NCBI GenBank assembly: GCA_965201045.1
Contig: OZ241746.1
Span: 4,154,001-4,218,000, forward strand
Source of the DNA: JAPORK01 sp026710285
GTDB lineage: Bacteria; Pseudomonadota; Gammaproteobacteria; Pseudomonadales; Endozoicomonadaceae
Reading direction: 5' to 3'
Length of the DNA stretch: 64,000 bases
In this document: in pieces, positions 54,447 to 63,858 of the stretch
Numbering within the stretch: position 1 is the first letter of the stretch
Layout: each line of letters opens with the position of its first letter
Program-made: the position numbers and the translations under genes
Notes under the pieces: model-generated
The model's input: only the letters and a program-made list of their open reading frames with translations
What the model was told of the DNA's origin: nothing
Database searches by the model: none

Positions 54447-56522
54447 TTATCTGTTTTTTTCAATATAATCAGAAAAAATAACAAGAGCTTCGTTTATAAA
54501 AGCATCATTTTGTGAATTCTCTTTCTCAGCAGCAGGAGGTACAAATTCACTATGTTTTTTTTCCACATCATCGACAGATTCCAATAGTGGAAGCCTCATT
54601 TGCTTACGAAATTGATTCTTTATGGCTAAATATTCATTTTGTAGCAGATAAAATTCCTTTTCTCTGTTTTTCAAATTCAGACTAATTGTCGTTTCTTTGC
54701 TTTTTTGTTTTTTATTCAGCAAGCGTAATGATTTTACATACTGAAAAAAAGGTAAAAGTTTTTCTCTTTGTTTGAAATTTTTATTTAAGCAACTTATCTT
54801 TTTTTGTAAAGATGGAAGCGGTTTATAGCTGGTAGGTTTTATTATATCCCAGGGTAGTGCATTGAGTAGTGTATTTTCACCAATTGCTTCATCATCAAAA
54901 AGTGCCGGAAACTCAATGTCAGGAACTATTCCTTTATTTTGTATGCTTTTGCCTGAAACACGATAAAATTTTGCTACGGTAAATTTTAATTGTCCTTCAT
55001 TAAGTGGTTGCAATGTTTGTACTGAACCTTTTCCATAAGTTTTACTGCCAATAATAATTGCTCTGTTGTAATCCTGCATTGCTGCGGTAAATATTTCAGA
55101 AGCAGAGGCGCTTAGTCTGTCCACTAACACAGCCAGAAGACCTGTGTAAACCGGATTTTTTCTTTTACTAAAAAACCTTTCTGTTCTCTGTTGATTGTCA
55201 CGTGCAATAACAGCATCACTTGCTGGAATAAACAGACCAGTTAAATCAATAGCTTCTTGCAAAGATCCCCCACTATTTCCTCTTAAATCAATTATAATGC
55301 CATCTACATTTTCATTTTTTAATTTTTTTAATAATTCTTTAACATCTCTTGTGGTACTTTTATAATCATTTTTACCGGCTGTAAATGCTTTAAAGTCAAG
55401 GTAAAAACCGGGGATTTGTAATATTCCTATTTTATAATTTTTATTATTATGCCGAATCATAAATGTTTTTGCTTTTGCTGACTGTTCTTTTAATTTAATT
55501 ATATCTCGTACAACAGAGTATATTTTGGCTTTTCGTTGCTGGTCTGATGAAATTACTTCAAGTCGAACAATACTGCCTTTTGGACCCCGAAGAAGTTTTA
55601 CTACATCATTCAAACGCATACCTACAATATCTTTAAACTTTCCATTAACTCCCTCAGCAATAGCTATAATTTTATCCCCCGGTTTTAGGTGACCTGTTTT
55701 AGCAACAGGACCTCCGGAGATGATCTTTTCTATTTTTATATGACCATTATTATATTGTAAAATGGCACCAATACCTTCAAATGATAAGCTCATATCTATA
55801 TTGAAGTTTTGTGCTCTTAACGGTGAAAAATACTGTGTATGTGGATCATACAACATTGTAAATGCATTAATGTACAACTGAAATACATCTTCAGCGTTTA
55901 TTTGGTTAAGTTGGTGTAATTGATTTTGATAACGGTTTTTTAACTGTATACTTATCTCTGACATGTTTTTCCCGTTGAGCATTTCATTGATAACAGTATT
56001 TATTAACTGTTTTTTCCATAGCACATATTGACTTTTTGTATCAGCCAGCCACTGCATATTTTTTCGGTCAATATAAAGTTCACGCTTTGAATTAAAATTT
56101 AAGTTTTGCAATCCATCATTAATAAGTTTGAGTTGATAGCTAAGATAACGGATATAGTGTTGCCGATATAACTCAAATATTGAAAATCCGCGTTCAATCT
56201 TACCTTTTTTTAAATCATGAATAAGCCGATGGCTATTTTTCTTTAAATAAGCAATATCAGCTAAAAGAAAAAAAGATTTCTGCGGATCAAGTGTATTGAG
56301 ATAAGCTTTAAGAAAACGGTCAGATGCTTTATTGTTTAACGGTAATGATTCATAAGCATGGCGTGAAAGTATTTGTACAGTATTTATTGCTGCTATAGCT
56401 TGTGCCAGTGTAGGTTTTAAACCAGATTCAGCTGCTGTCGTTAAAGAAACTGAAAGCACTAAAAAAAACAACAGAGATGAAAGCAGGTAATATTTAATTT
56501 TTATTAGTTGTTTCATACTCAT
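54447..56522 (-). CDS. prc: Tail-specific periplasmic protease Prc
   Basis: Prc degrades periplasmic proteins with nonpolar C termini and trims penicillin-binding protein 3 and murein hydrolases. The order is a signal peptide (LLSSLLFFLVLSVSLTTAAES), an N-terminal helical domain, a PDZ domain (GIGAILQYNNGHIKIEKIISGGPVAKTG) and the S41 protease domain. The catalytic serine is in DRLSASASEIFTAAMQDY and the lysine in GSKTYGKGSVQ. The frame is open to 56549, but the ATG at 56522 follows GTGAGG by five bases and gives 691 residues, near the usual 680. Confidence 0.95.
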   Translation of the reverse strand: MSMKQLIKIKYYLLSSLLFFLVLSVSLTTAAESGLKPTLAQAIAAINTVQILSRHAYESLPLNNKASDRFLKAYLNTLDPQKSFFLLADIAYLKKNSHRLIHDLKKGKIERGFSIFELYRQHYIRYLSYQLKLINDGLQNLNFNSKRELYIDRKNMQWLADTKSQYVLWKKQLINTVINEMLNGKNMSEISIQLKNRYQNQLHQLNQINAEDVFQLYINAFTMLYDPHTQYFSPLRAQNFNIDMSLSFEGIGAILQYNNGHIKIEKIISGGPVAKTGHLKPGDKIIAIAEGVNGKFKDIVGMRLNDVVKLLRGPKGSIVRLEVISSDQQRKAKIYSVVRDIIKLKEQSAKAKTFMIRHNNKNYKIGILQIPGFYLDFKAFTAGKNDYKSTTRDVKELLKKLKNENVDGIIIDLRGNSGGSLQEAIDLTGLFIPASDAVIARDNQQRTERFFSKRKNPVYTGLLAVLVDRLSASASEIFTAAMQDYNRAIIIGSKTYGKGSVQTLQPLNEGQLKFTVAKFYRVSGKSIQNKGIVPDIEFPALFDDEAIGENTLLNALPWDIIKPTSYKPLPSLQKKISCLNKNFKQREKLLPFFQYVKSLRLLNKKQKSKETTISLNLKNREKEFYLLQNEYLAIKNQFRKQMRLPLLESVDDVEKKHSEFVPPAAEKENSQNDAFINEALVIFSDYIEKNR

Positions 56523-56948
56523 CCAAACCTCACTTACTATTTCCTTCATAGTATGCCGCTACAAGGGTTAGTAATTGTAGTGATGTATTATCAATGTGTT
56601 GAATTATAGTACTGATTGTTCATTGTACTATAGTTATTAGATTCTATTAACTAAGCGCTTTTACACTCATATTTTCAGGTTAACATTATCTTTTTAACTC
56701 ACACAATAAAATTTTTATCAGCTATTAGCATTATTCCATTTAATTCAAAAAAATAATTTTTCAAAACAAAGTACATTATCGGTAAAATACAGTAATTTCC
56801 TTTTTATAAACAGCATGTTACTCCAAAATAAAAGTTATTTATAATTTATTTTTCAAAAAAGTTTAGATTTTTTATATAATGACCAGTGGCAGTTTTTATT
56901 TCTTGCAAAGACTACATAGTCAGTTTAAATACGTTTGGAAAAAAAATT
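56523..56948. other. Divergent region between prc and kbl
   Basis: No gene is supported in this 426-base stretch. It contains the promoters for prc and kbl. The frame upstream of kbl (from 56886) lacks a ribosome site and is not conserved in the family. Confidence 0.5.
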
Positions 56949-58142
56949 ATGAAAGAAAAATTTTATGCCCATCTTAAACACGAGACTGAAAATCTAAAAA
57001 AAGAAAGTTTATATAAAGAAGAGCATGTTATACAGGGTCAGCAACAAGCTGTTGTTGACATTGAGACAGGTACAAAGGTATTAAATTTTTGTGCCAACAA
57101 TTACCTTGGTCTGGCTAATTCCCCGATATTGATTCAAAAAGCTAAAGACGCCTTAGAGCAGTATGGATATGGAATGGCATCGGTAAGGTTTATCTGTGGA
57201 ACACAGAATATCCATAAAGAGCTGGAAGCTAAAATATCTGCATTTCTGCAGCTGGAAGACACTATTCTTTATTCTTCCTGTTTTGATGCTAATACCGGAC
57301 TTTTTGAGACGATTCTGGGTCCCGAAGATGCTATTATCAGTGACTCATTAAATCATGCCAGTATTATTGATGGTGTTCGGTTATGTAAAGCCAAACGTTA
57401 TCGTTATCAAAATAATTGCATGGATGATTTAGAGCAAAAACTTAAACAGGCTGATGCCGATAACGCACGCTATAAATTAATTGCTACCGATGGTGTTTTT
57501 TCTATGGATGGAATCATAGCAAATCTTAACGGTATCTGTGATCGGGCAGACAAATATAATGCACTTGTGATGGTAGATGATTGTCATGCTGCGGGTTTTA
57601 TCGGAGAACATGGACGAGGAACTCATGAGTATTGTGGTGTAAAAGATCGTGTAGATATTATTACAGGTACGCTGGGCAAAGCGCTGGGAGGCGCTTCCGG
57701 AGGTTATACCAGTGGTCGTAAAGAAGTTATTGATTGGTTAAGAAACCGTTCAAGACCTTATCTTTTCTCTAATACACTTTGTCCGGTTATTGCTGCTACA
57801 TCCATAGCTGTTTTTGAAATACTTGAAAACAGTCACGATTTACGTAAAAAAATACACGAGAACAGTGCCCGTTTTCGTCAAAAAATGACATCACTGGGTT
57901 TTAATCTGGCCGGTCAGGATCATCCGATTATTCCGGTTATGCTTGGTGATGCAGCTTTAACAAAACATTTTGCTGGTGAAATGATGCAAAGAGGAATTTA
58001 TGTAACCGGGTTTTCATTTCCTGTTGTACCTAAAAACAAGGCCAGAATAAGAACACAAATGTCAGCAGCTCATAGCAAAGAGCATATTGATCAGGCTGTT
58101 GCGGCTTTTGCAGAAGTAGGAAAAAAACTAAATATTATTTGA
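56949..58142 (+). CDS. kbl: 2-amino-3-ketobutyrate CoA ligase (glycine C-acetyltransferase)
   Basis: This PLP enzyme splits 2-amino-3-ketobutyrate with CoA into glycine and acetyl-CoA during threonine breakdown. The PLP lysine is in TGTLGKALGGASGGY, and FCANNYLGLAN plus DDCHAAGFIGEHGRGTHEYCG are typical. The ATG at 56949 is preferred to the open frame start at 56886 because it gives 397 residues, as in E. coli Kbl, beginning MKEKFYAHLKHETENLKKE. The usual partner tdh is absent; an IS3-type end abuts the stop codon within 30 bases. Confidence 0.94.
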   Translation: MKEKFYAHLKHETENLKKESLYKEEHVIQGQQQAVVDIETGTKVLNFCANNYLGLANSPILIQKAKDALEQYGYGMASVRFICGTQNIHKELEAKISAFLQLEDTILYSSCFDANTGLFETILGPEDAIISDSLNHASIIDGVRLCKAKRYRYQNNCMDDLEQKLKQADADNARYKLIATDGVFSMDGIIANLNGICDRADKYNALVMVDDCHAAGFIGEHGRGTHEYCGVKDRVDIITGTLGKALGGASGGYTSGRKEVIDWLRNRSRPYLFSNTLCPVIAATSIAVFEILENSHDLRKKIHENSARFRQKMTSLGFNLAGQDHPIIPVMLGDAALTKHFAGEMMQRGIYVTGFSFPVVPKNKARIRTQMSAAHSKEHIDQAVAAFAEVGKKLNII

Positions 58143-58167
58143 TAAAGTATCATTTATTCTCTTATAC

Positions 58168-58245
58168 CTGTTGTCATTTTATCTCTCCAGTTTTGGATAT
58201 ATTATATACCTTAACTGGGTTGGTAGGTTTCAGGGTACCACGTCA
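58168..58245 (-). mobile_element. IS3-family left-end relic
   Basis: This is the reverse complement of the left end at 15525-15602 with only a few changes: the terminus TGACGTGGTACCC ends at 58245, and similarity reaches just past the OrfA start codon. The rest of the element is gone. The remaining gap up to 58460 has no recognisable gene. Confidence 0.85.
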
Positions 58246-58460
58246 AAGTTTGTTGTTGGAAATCTGATGTGGTCAACCTTTTTATTACAACCCAGTAAAG
58301 AAACTCTTTGGAAATTCTCAAAACAAAAGCAAGAAAATATGAGCAGATAAACCTTTTTAAGGGCTGCACAAATGAGTTAAAAGCAGAAAAACAGAATAAG
58401 GTACACTATTTTACTTTAGATTTTCCTGCTCTTTGGAATTTTTACATAGTTTCTTAACTA

Positions 58461-59108
58461 CTATGGAGAAAGACGTTGTAAAATCCAACCTTCCTGGGGA
58501 AGATATTTATAAGATAAGCGGTCATGTAGTCTGTTTTTACGCCCCTGCCAAAATTCAATTTCATTTGCCTTTACTCTGTATCCTCCCCAAAAATCAGGTG
58601 CAGGAACATTGTCTTTTTTAAAGCGTTTTTCTACGACCAGATACTTTTTTTCCAATACTTCTCGGTTAGATATAACCATGCTTTGGTGAGAAGCCCAGGC
58701 ACCCAGCTGACTTTTATAAGGACGTGAATGAAAATATTCTTGTGATTCTTCTTTGCTGATTTTTTCAGCAACGCCTTTAATAATAATTTGCCTTTCCAGT
58801 TCAGACCAAAAAAACGATAAGGAAACATGCGGATTTTCAGCAATATCTTTTGCTTTATTACTGCTGTAATTAGTAAAAAAAACAAATCCCTTTTCATCTA
58901 CTTGTTTAAGCAAAATGATACGGGTAGATGGAATACCCTGTCTATTTACTGTAGCCAGTGTTGCTGCATTATTATGAGGAAAAAGAGCTAGGTTTTGCTT
59001 AAACCATTTAATAAATTGCTGTAAAGGATTTGGATCCATATCGGTTTTACGTAAACCATATTTGGTATATTCTTCTCTTATATGGCTAATATCCATAAAT
59101 GACTCCAT
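58461..59108 (-). CDS. pdxH: Pyridoxine/pyridoxamine 5'-phosphate oxidase
   Basis: PdxH oxidises PNP or PMP to pyridoxal phosphate with FMN. Family motifs are MDPNPLQQFIKWF, FFTNYSSNKAKDIAENP, FFWSELERQIIIKG, PYKSQLGAWAS and the C-terminal FWQGRKNRLHDR. The 215 residues match the usual 210-220. An inner start at Met5 is possible. It is the terminal step of the pathway that includes Epd at 11 kb, and supplies cofactor to Alr and Kbl. Confidence 0.96.
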   Translation of the reverse strand: MESFMDISHIREEYTKYGLRKTDMDPNPLQQFIKWFKQNLALFPHNNAATLATVNRQGIPSTRIILLKQVDEKGFVFFTNYSSNKAKDIAENPHVSLSFFWSELERQIIIKGVAEKISKEESQEYFHSRPYKSQLGAWASHQSMVISNREVLEKKYLVVEKRFKKDNVPAPDFWGGYRVKANEIEFWQGRKNRLHDRLSYKYLPQEGWILQRLSP

Positions 59109-59177
59109 AGCATCGCAATGAATTTAATTTGCATTACTTTTTAAAAAAATCAGTTTTGTTGTATGGCAGGCTTATAA

Positions 59178-59337
59178 CCAAAACCGGTGTTTAAAAAGCA
59201 CTATACCTGATTGATTTGTCATAAATAAAAAAGCAAATCAACAGAAAGCACATTAAATATGAGTAAGAATAACGTTATTGAATTTAAAAATCTAGTCAGA
59301 TCTGATTTTCTAATAAACCTGCTTAGTTTTAAATAGT
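59178..59337 (+). pseudogene. IS256-family left-end remnant
   Basis: AAAACCGGTGTTTAAAAAGC at 59178 resembles the left end at 34514, and the following frame reads MSKNNVIEFKN and LINLLSF before a stop, against MNKNNIIEFEN and LTDLLRT in the larger copy. Only about 160 bases survive. Confidence 0.8.
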
Positions 59338-59404
59338 GAATCCGTTAAGTACCCCGAACGGCAAAATTTAAATTTTGAGATGTTCTGTTATAACTAAAAT
59401 TATT

Positions 59405-59485
59405 TTGCAAGCCCGGAGAGGTTGCGCTTTGTAAGGCGCAATACTTCCGGGTTTCCACAAGCTCAGCCCAAGGACAAAGTATCAG
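59405..59485 (-). repeat. Degenerate REP-like hairpin
   Basis: Read on the minus strand, GGGCTGAGCTTGTGGAAACCC is a diverged form of the repeat at 1.9-2.3 kb, joined to a TTGCGCC/AAGCGCAA-type stem. It lies between the IS256 remnant and the WD40 pseudogene. Confidence 0.55.
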
Positions 59486-59544
59486 CCTCTTCAATCTTTT
59501 GCACTGATGAACAATGTTATAAATTTTTTGCATTTTGTTAAGCG

Positions 59545-60603
59545 ACGCTAACATATTGCTATTTCTGCTTTTAGCTACTAAAACAGGTACAACAATAACA
59601 GTCTGGGATCTGACAAAGCCTCCCAGACAGGAATACCTGAAAAGCTTGGAAGCACATCGGTGTTCTATTACAAAAATCAAAAAATTAAAAGACGGTCATA
59701 TTGGTTCCTACTCTGATGACATGAGAGTAAAGGTCTGGGATCTGACAAAAGCTAATGGACAAGAGTGTGTGAAAACGCTGTATTATGGTCATGAAGATTA
59801 CTGGACCGCAGGATTTGCAGAATTGCCAAACGAGATTCCTGGCTATCTGGAATAGATTTAGCCCGAATATTTCATACCTACACTAAGCGACAGCTTTTGA
59901 TAACAGATTTAATTAAAAATTTATCTTAAAATCTCTTTTTTTGTAGCACATTAAGTTGTTTTATGTTTCCTGGCAGATGAAAAATTAAAAAAATACAATA
60001 CATACAAAGTGTAACTTGCAATTTTTAGTTAAATTTGTTTGTAACTATATGAAAAGCAATAAAAATATCTAATTCTCTACCTTTTAGGTATGAAATATTC
60101 GGGTTAGAACTATAAAAGTTTATGATCTGACAAAACCTTATGGTCAGGAATGTCTGAAAGTCCTGCCGGGTTTCAGTGCTACTTCCTGGTGCTCTCAATT
60201 AGCAGAGTCAGAGATCAGAGTAATGAAAAATGGGCTTTTGCTGACCTGATCTAATAATAAAACAACCATAGATATTTTGGATTGGAAAAAACCTGACGGA
60301 AAGGAGTGTGTGAGAACACTTAGCGGACATGAAAAAGCTGTTACAAAGGTAATCGAACTGGAAGATGGATGTTTAGCTTCTTGCTCTTATGACGACACGA
60401 TGAAGGTTTGGGATTTGATCAAACCTGACGGAGAGGAATGTGTGAGGACTCTAAAAGGTCATGAACGGTACATTTATGACTTTGTACAGCAGGAAGACTG
60501 AAGTTTGGTCTCTTACAGTGAAGATTGTATCGTAAGAGTTTGGGACATTTATAGTCGGTCAACTGAAATTACCGAAAAGTTATGTAACGACCCGCCGGTA
60601 TGA
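59545..60603 (+). pseudogene. WD40-repeat protein gene, disrupted
   Basis: Blades repeat the pattern VWDLTKPxGxECxxxLxGHE with SxSxDxxxKVWD, so the product was a beta-propeller of WD40 type. The first part is 59545-59855 and ends in a stop. A frameshift lies near 59843: the next frame continues LAIWNRF and, after the inserted MITE (59862-60103), TIKVYDLTKPYGQECLKVL. Downstream the same frame contains two TGA stops, after GLLLT (about 60250) and after QQED (60499-60501), each likely from a lost glycine codon, and ends at about 60603. Such proteins are common host-interaction or scaffold factors, but this one is dead. Confidence 0.8.
59862..60103. mobile_element. 242-bp MITE with TTAG target duplication
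   Basis: A perfect 19-base terminal inverted repeat CCCGAATATTTCATACCTA at 59862-59880 is mirrored at 60085-60103. The flanking tetranucleotide TTAG (59858-59861 and 60104-60107) is repeated as a target duplication. No frame is seen inside. It interrupts the WD40 pseudogene and differs from the MITE at 36.6 kb. Confidence 0.88.
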
Positions 60604-61138
60604 TCCATTACAATTTACCTGTAGCAACTGTGTTGTATTTTAATATGTAATGACGACTCTTGTTTGCCTGAGTGTAAACCATCTTTTGATAGACTCAATG
60701 GGATACTACCTTCATTTTTCCAACAGACATAATAAAGCATATACTACCTTTGTATGATAAATTTCAGGGTTTTTCCATATTAGGGAGCATGTAAAAAATA
60801 GCTTAGACAAATTCAGGGCAGATATGAAGTTATACAAAGGTTCATGAAAAAGAAAGGTTATTCAATTATGAAAAGCAATGGCACAGCTATTTGATAAACT
60901 ATCACAGATCGAAAGGAAGCGCTTGCTAAAGAAAACTGCATTGTGTCGTACCCATTATCAGATAAATCTGGTAAAAAACAGAAGCTGTCTGTAATTCACA
61001 GGTTCATTTTAATATAATCCTTTGCACGCTTTCTTGTATATCACTATGAATGTTTCTTATTGATAAGTCACTGTATAGCTTACAGGTGTTTTCCAAGTCA
61101 GAACTGGTCGTTGTTGTGTAAAATCAGTGAATAATTTA
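60604..61138. other. Decayed intergenic region
   Basis: About 535 bases without an intact gene. A frame near 60890-61015 gives protein-like text (KENCIVSYPLSDKSGKKQKLSVIHRF) without a start, perhaps the remnant of a lost gene. Confidence 0.4.
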
Positions 61139-61165
61139 CCGGACTTTTGATTTAAAAAAGTCCGG
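61139..61165 (-). terminator. Terminator of the MarR-type gene
   Basis: CCGGACTTTT (61139-61148) pairs perfectly with AAAAGTCCGG (61156-61165). It lies 14 bases past the stop codon of the minus-strand gene at 61179. Confidence 0.75.
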
Positions 61166-61178
61166 ATAGTTTGATAAT

Positions 61179-61508
61179 TTAGCGCAAAGATTTGACTTTG
61201 CCCTTTAGTTTATCAACTAATTTTTTTCCTTTTGTACTAAGAGAAAGGCGAAAATATCTACCGTCATCTTCATGTTTTTGTTTTCGCAGCAAGCCAAGCC
61301 CGGGTCTGTCGTGTCGACCTTCACCAAGTCGTTTAACACTTACAGCAATATCACTTGGTGTACCGCATATAAGTTTTCCATTATTAACCAGGTTAGTAAT
61401 AGTTTCTCCCGGATTTTCAGCAATCACTAGCAAAATTTGCCATTGAATTACTGTCAGCTTGTACTCTTGTAAAGTCATCATTAGTTTAACAAGATTTTTT
61501 ATCGTCAT
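61179..61508 (-). CDS. MarR-type winged-helix protein
   Basis: A 109-residue DNA-binding protein. The helix-turn-helix (LTVIQWQILLVIAENPGETITNLVNNGKL) and the wing (RKQKHEDDGRYFRLSLSTKGKKLVDKLK) fit the MarR family, though it is shorter than the usual 140-150 residues and has reduced dimerisation helices. ATG at 61508 is preferred because GAGGA sits eight bases before it; the ATG at 61517 overlaps that site. It is alone, and its target genes are unknown. A perfect 18-base palindrome lies about 380 bases upstream. Confidence 0.7.
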   Translation of the reverse strand: MTIKNLVKLMMTLQEYKLTVIQWQILLVIAENPGETITNLVNNGKLICGTPSDIAVSVKRLGEGRHDRPGLGLLRKQKHEDDGRYFRLSLSTKGKKLVDKLKGKVKSLR

Positions 61509-61886
61509 GATATTCATCCTCTTTTGTATGAAATATTTTAAAAAATAAGTACAACGTTTTTTATTTTAACTCTTGCTATTGTGTAAAAATACGATCATAC
61601 TACAGTGAGTATACTGCTCTTAGTACTACATAAACTGTATATGAACAGATTCAAACAAATATAAAAGTATCTACAAAAAACAAAATGTCAACGTCAGTCT
61701 TTATATTTTCTCTAAATTTTGGCAGCTTATAGCGTAAATCTTTTTAGCAACAAATGCATTTTTTATTATAAATACAGACAAATTTAGCTGCTTAAAAAGA
61801 CTTATGACTTTTACATTATATGGCAAAAATATACATTCATTCTTGCATAATAATGAAAATACTATGCTAGCCTCAATATAAAGTAA

Positions 61887-61904
61887 TATAGACAATTGTC
61901 TATA
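61887..61904. promoter_or_regulatory. 18-bp perfect palindrome, candidate MarR-type operator
   Basis: TATAGACAATTGTCTATA is fully symmetrical. Its length and AT-rich centre resemble operators of MarR-family dimers. It lies in an otherwise gene-free stretch (61509-62678) upstream of the MarR-type gene. Confidence 0.5.
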
Positions 61905-62246
61905 GTAGTTTAAGATTACTGTTGTTTGCAAATTTAAGCAAATAAATATCTGTTATTTTTACAGTAAATAATATTATCTTTAATTATTATATTATAATCA
62001 ACATGCCTAACTCATTTTTTACAACAAATTTTGTATAAATTTACATTTTTTTTCATAACGTATCAACACTCATTCAGCATAATTCGTTTCAAGGCATGTC
62101 GTTTATTTAAATCAAGAATAATCAAAACAAGCTAAATAGTTGCATATAAAAAAATGGATTAATAAAAATAAGACTGTGTTAACAGTGAAAATTATACATT
62201 TTTTTGAGAAGAATAAGATTTATCTAAAGTCTTTAGCAAGCCCGGT

Positions 62247-62483
62247 CTATTCAGCTAAAGCATGAAAAGCATGCTCAATCTCCTGAGTCAACCAATGTTT
62301 TATATAACGTTTTAAAGGTTTTCTCCAATCATTATAGCTAACCGGTGTCTCTTTTTCTCAAAAGATACAGCTTTGGAGTAGTTTTAAATCATACTCACAA
62401 GCCAATTTACCATAATTTATTTTATGTCGTTTAGCATTAAGAACTGAGATATCACCTATTGAAGAAGATCCGGATAAGATCAT
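62247..62483 (-). pseudogene. Broken small ORF of unknown origin
   Basis: From ATG 62483 the frame reads MILSGSSSIGDISVLNAKRH, continues to LKLLQSCIF, meets a TGA, then continues as protein-like KETPVSYNDWRKPLKRYIKHWLT to a final stop at 62247. The continuity after the single stop suggests a recently disabled gene of about 78 residues or the end of a longer one. No family is recognised. Confidence 0.45.
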
Positions 62484-62678
62484 TTCCTTGATTGTTTACA
62501 ACTTCTGTCCTGTAAGGTTTTTCATTACAATATTCATTTAACTGATACGATGTAAAATTATTTTTTAAAGTGTTTCATTTACTGCACAAAAAAAATTTAT
62601 TTATGAATAAATAATATTATAATTAGGCGGGTTGTCACTACAAAATTCACATTCTCAGACGGTATCGAGAAGGTAAAA

Positions 62679-63854
62679 ATGTCTAATTTTTATACAGATT
62701 TGAATTACGGGTTGAATTCTGAACTGCTTCTGTTCAGAAATCAGGTTGCTAAATTTACTGATGAAGAAATTGCTCCAATTGCTGCACAAATTGATGAAAA
62801 AAGCGAGTTTCCAGCAATATTATGGAAAAAAATGGGGGACCTTGGTCTGCTTGGCATCACTGTCAGCGAATCTTTTGGTGGTAGTAATGCGGGTTATCTT
62901 GCTCATGTTATCGCCATGGAAGAACTGAGTCGGGGGTCAGCTTCAGTAGCCTTAAGTTATGGAGCTCATTCTAATTTATGTGTTAATCAAATTTATCGTC
63001 ACGGAACAAATCAACAAAAACAAAAATATCTTCCTCCTTTAATTATGGGCACCTCTGTCGGTGCATTAGCTATGAGCGAAGTCAATTCAGGTTCTGATGT
63101 TGTGAGCATGAGTCTGAATGCACAAGACAAAGGTGACTATTTTGTACTTAATGGCAATAAAATGTGGATTACTAATGGTCCCGATGCAGATATTATTGTT
63201 GTTTATGCAAAAACATCACCACAAAAAAATGCTAAGGGTATTTCCGCTTTTATTGTAGAAAGAAACTTTCCTGGTTTCAAGCATGCTCAGCAACTCAACA
63301 AGCTGGGTATGCGCGGTTCAAAAACATCAGAGTTGGTTTTTGAGAACTGTGAAGTGCCTAAAGAAAATGTGCTGGGCACCATTGATAAAGGCGTCAATGT
63401 ATTAATGAGTGGTCTTGATTTTGAGCGGGTTGTACTGGCAGGTGGACCTGTAGGCATTATGCAGGCATGTCTTGACCTCGCCCTTCCATACATTCATCAG
63501 CGTAAACAGTTTGGGAAACCTATTGGAAAATTTCAGCTTATTCAGGAAAAAATAGCTAATATGTATACTACACTGAATAGCTGTCGTTCTTACTTATATA
63601 CAGTAGCACGTGCCTGTGACCATCAACATGTATCGCGTAAAGATGCTGCTTCCGTTATTTTACTCTGTGCAGAAAAAGCAACAGCTATCGCATTAGATAC
63701 CATTCAAGTTTTAGGTGGTAATGGTTATATCAATGAATACCCCGCTGGACGTTTTCTACGTGATGCAAAATTGTATGAAATTGGTGCCGGTACTTCTGAG
63801 ATAAGAAAAATGCTTATAGGAAGAGAGCTTTTTGAAGAAAGCGGTGAGGTCTGA
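62679..63854 (+). CDS. ivd: Isovaleryl-CoA dehydrogenase
   Basis: A 391-residue acyl-CoA dehydrogenase that oxidises isovaleryl-CoA to 3-methylcrotonyl-CoA in leucine breakdown. Typical segments are SYGAHSNLCVNQIYRHG, ALAMSEVNSGSDVVSM, KMWITNGPDAD, LNKLGMRGSKTSELVFENCEVP and the C-terminal YEIGAGTSEIRKMLIGRELF. The catalytic glutamate is most likely in SGLDFERVVLAGGP, the isovaleryl-CoA dehydrogenase position. The next gene starts four bases after the stop and encodes the following enzyme of the pathway, which supports the specific call. Confidence 0.92.
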   Translation: MSNFYTDLNYGLNSELLLFRNQVAKFTDEEIAPIAAQIDEKSEFPAILWKKMGDLGLLGITVSESFGGSNAGYLAHVIAMEELSRGSASVALSYGAHSNLCVNQIYRHGTNQQKQKYLPPLIMGTSVGALAMSEVNSGSDVVSMSLNAQDKGDYFVLNGNKMWITNGPDADIIVVYAKTSPQKNAKGISAFIVERNFPGFKHAQQLNKLGMRGSKTSELVFENCEVPKENVLGTIDKGVNVLMSGLDFERVVLAGGPVGIMQACLDLALPYIHQRKQFGKPIGKFQLIQEKIANMYTTLNSCRSYLYTVARACDHQHVSRKDAASVILLCAEKATAIALDTIQVLGGNGYINEYPAGRFLRDAKLYEIGAGTSEIRKMLIGRELFEESGEV

Positions 63855-63858
63855 AAAC

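Noticed and set aside
58265..58273. TGATGTGGT as a second IS3 end next to the 58.2 kb relic
   Set aside because: Only nine bases match and the following sequence diverges.
60250..62483. TGA possibly read as an amino acid, since several broken frames are interrupted only by TGA
   Set aside because: alr, sctG and other intact genes end with TGA at family-typical lengths, so TGA is a stop here; the WD40 gene also has a frameshift and an insertion.
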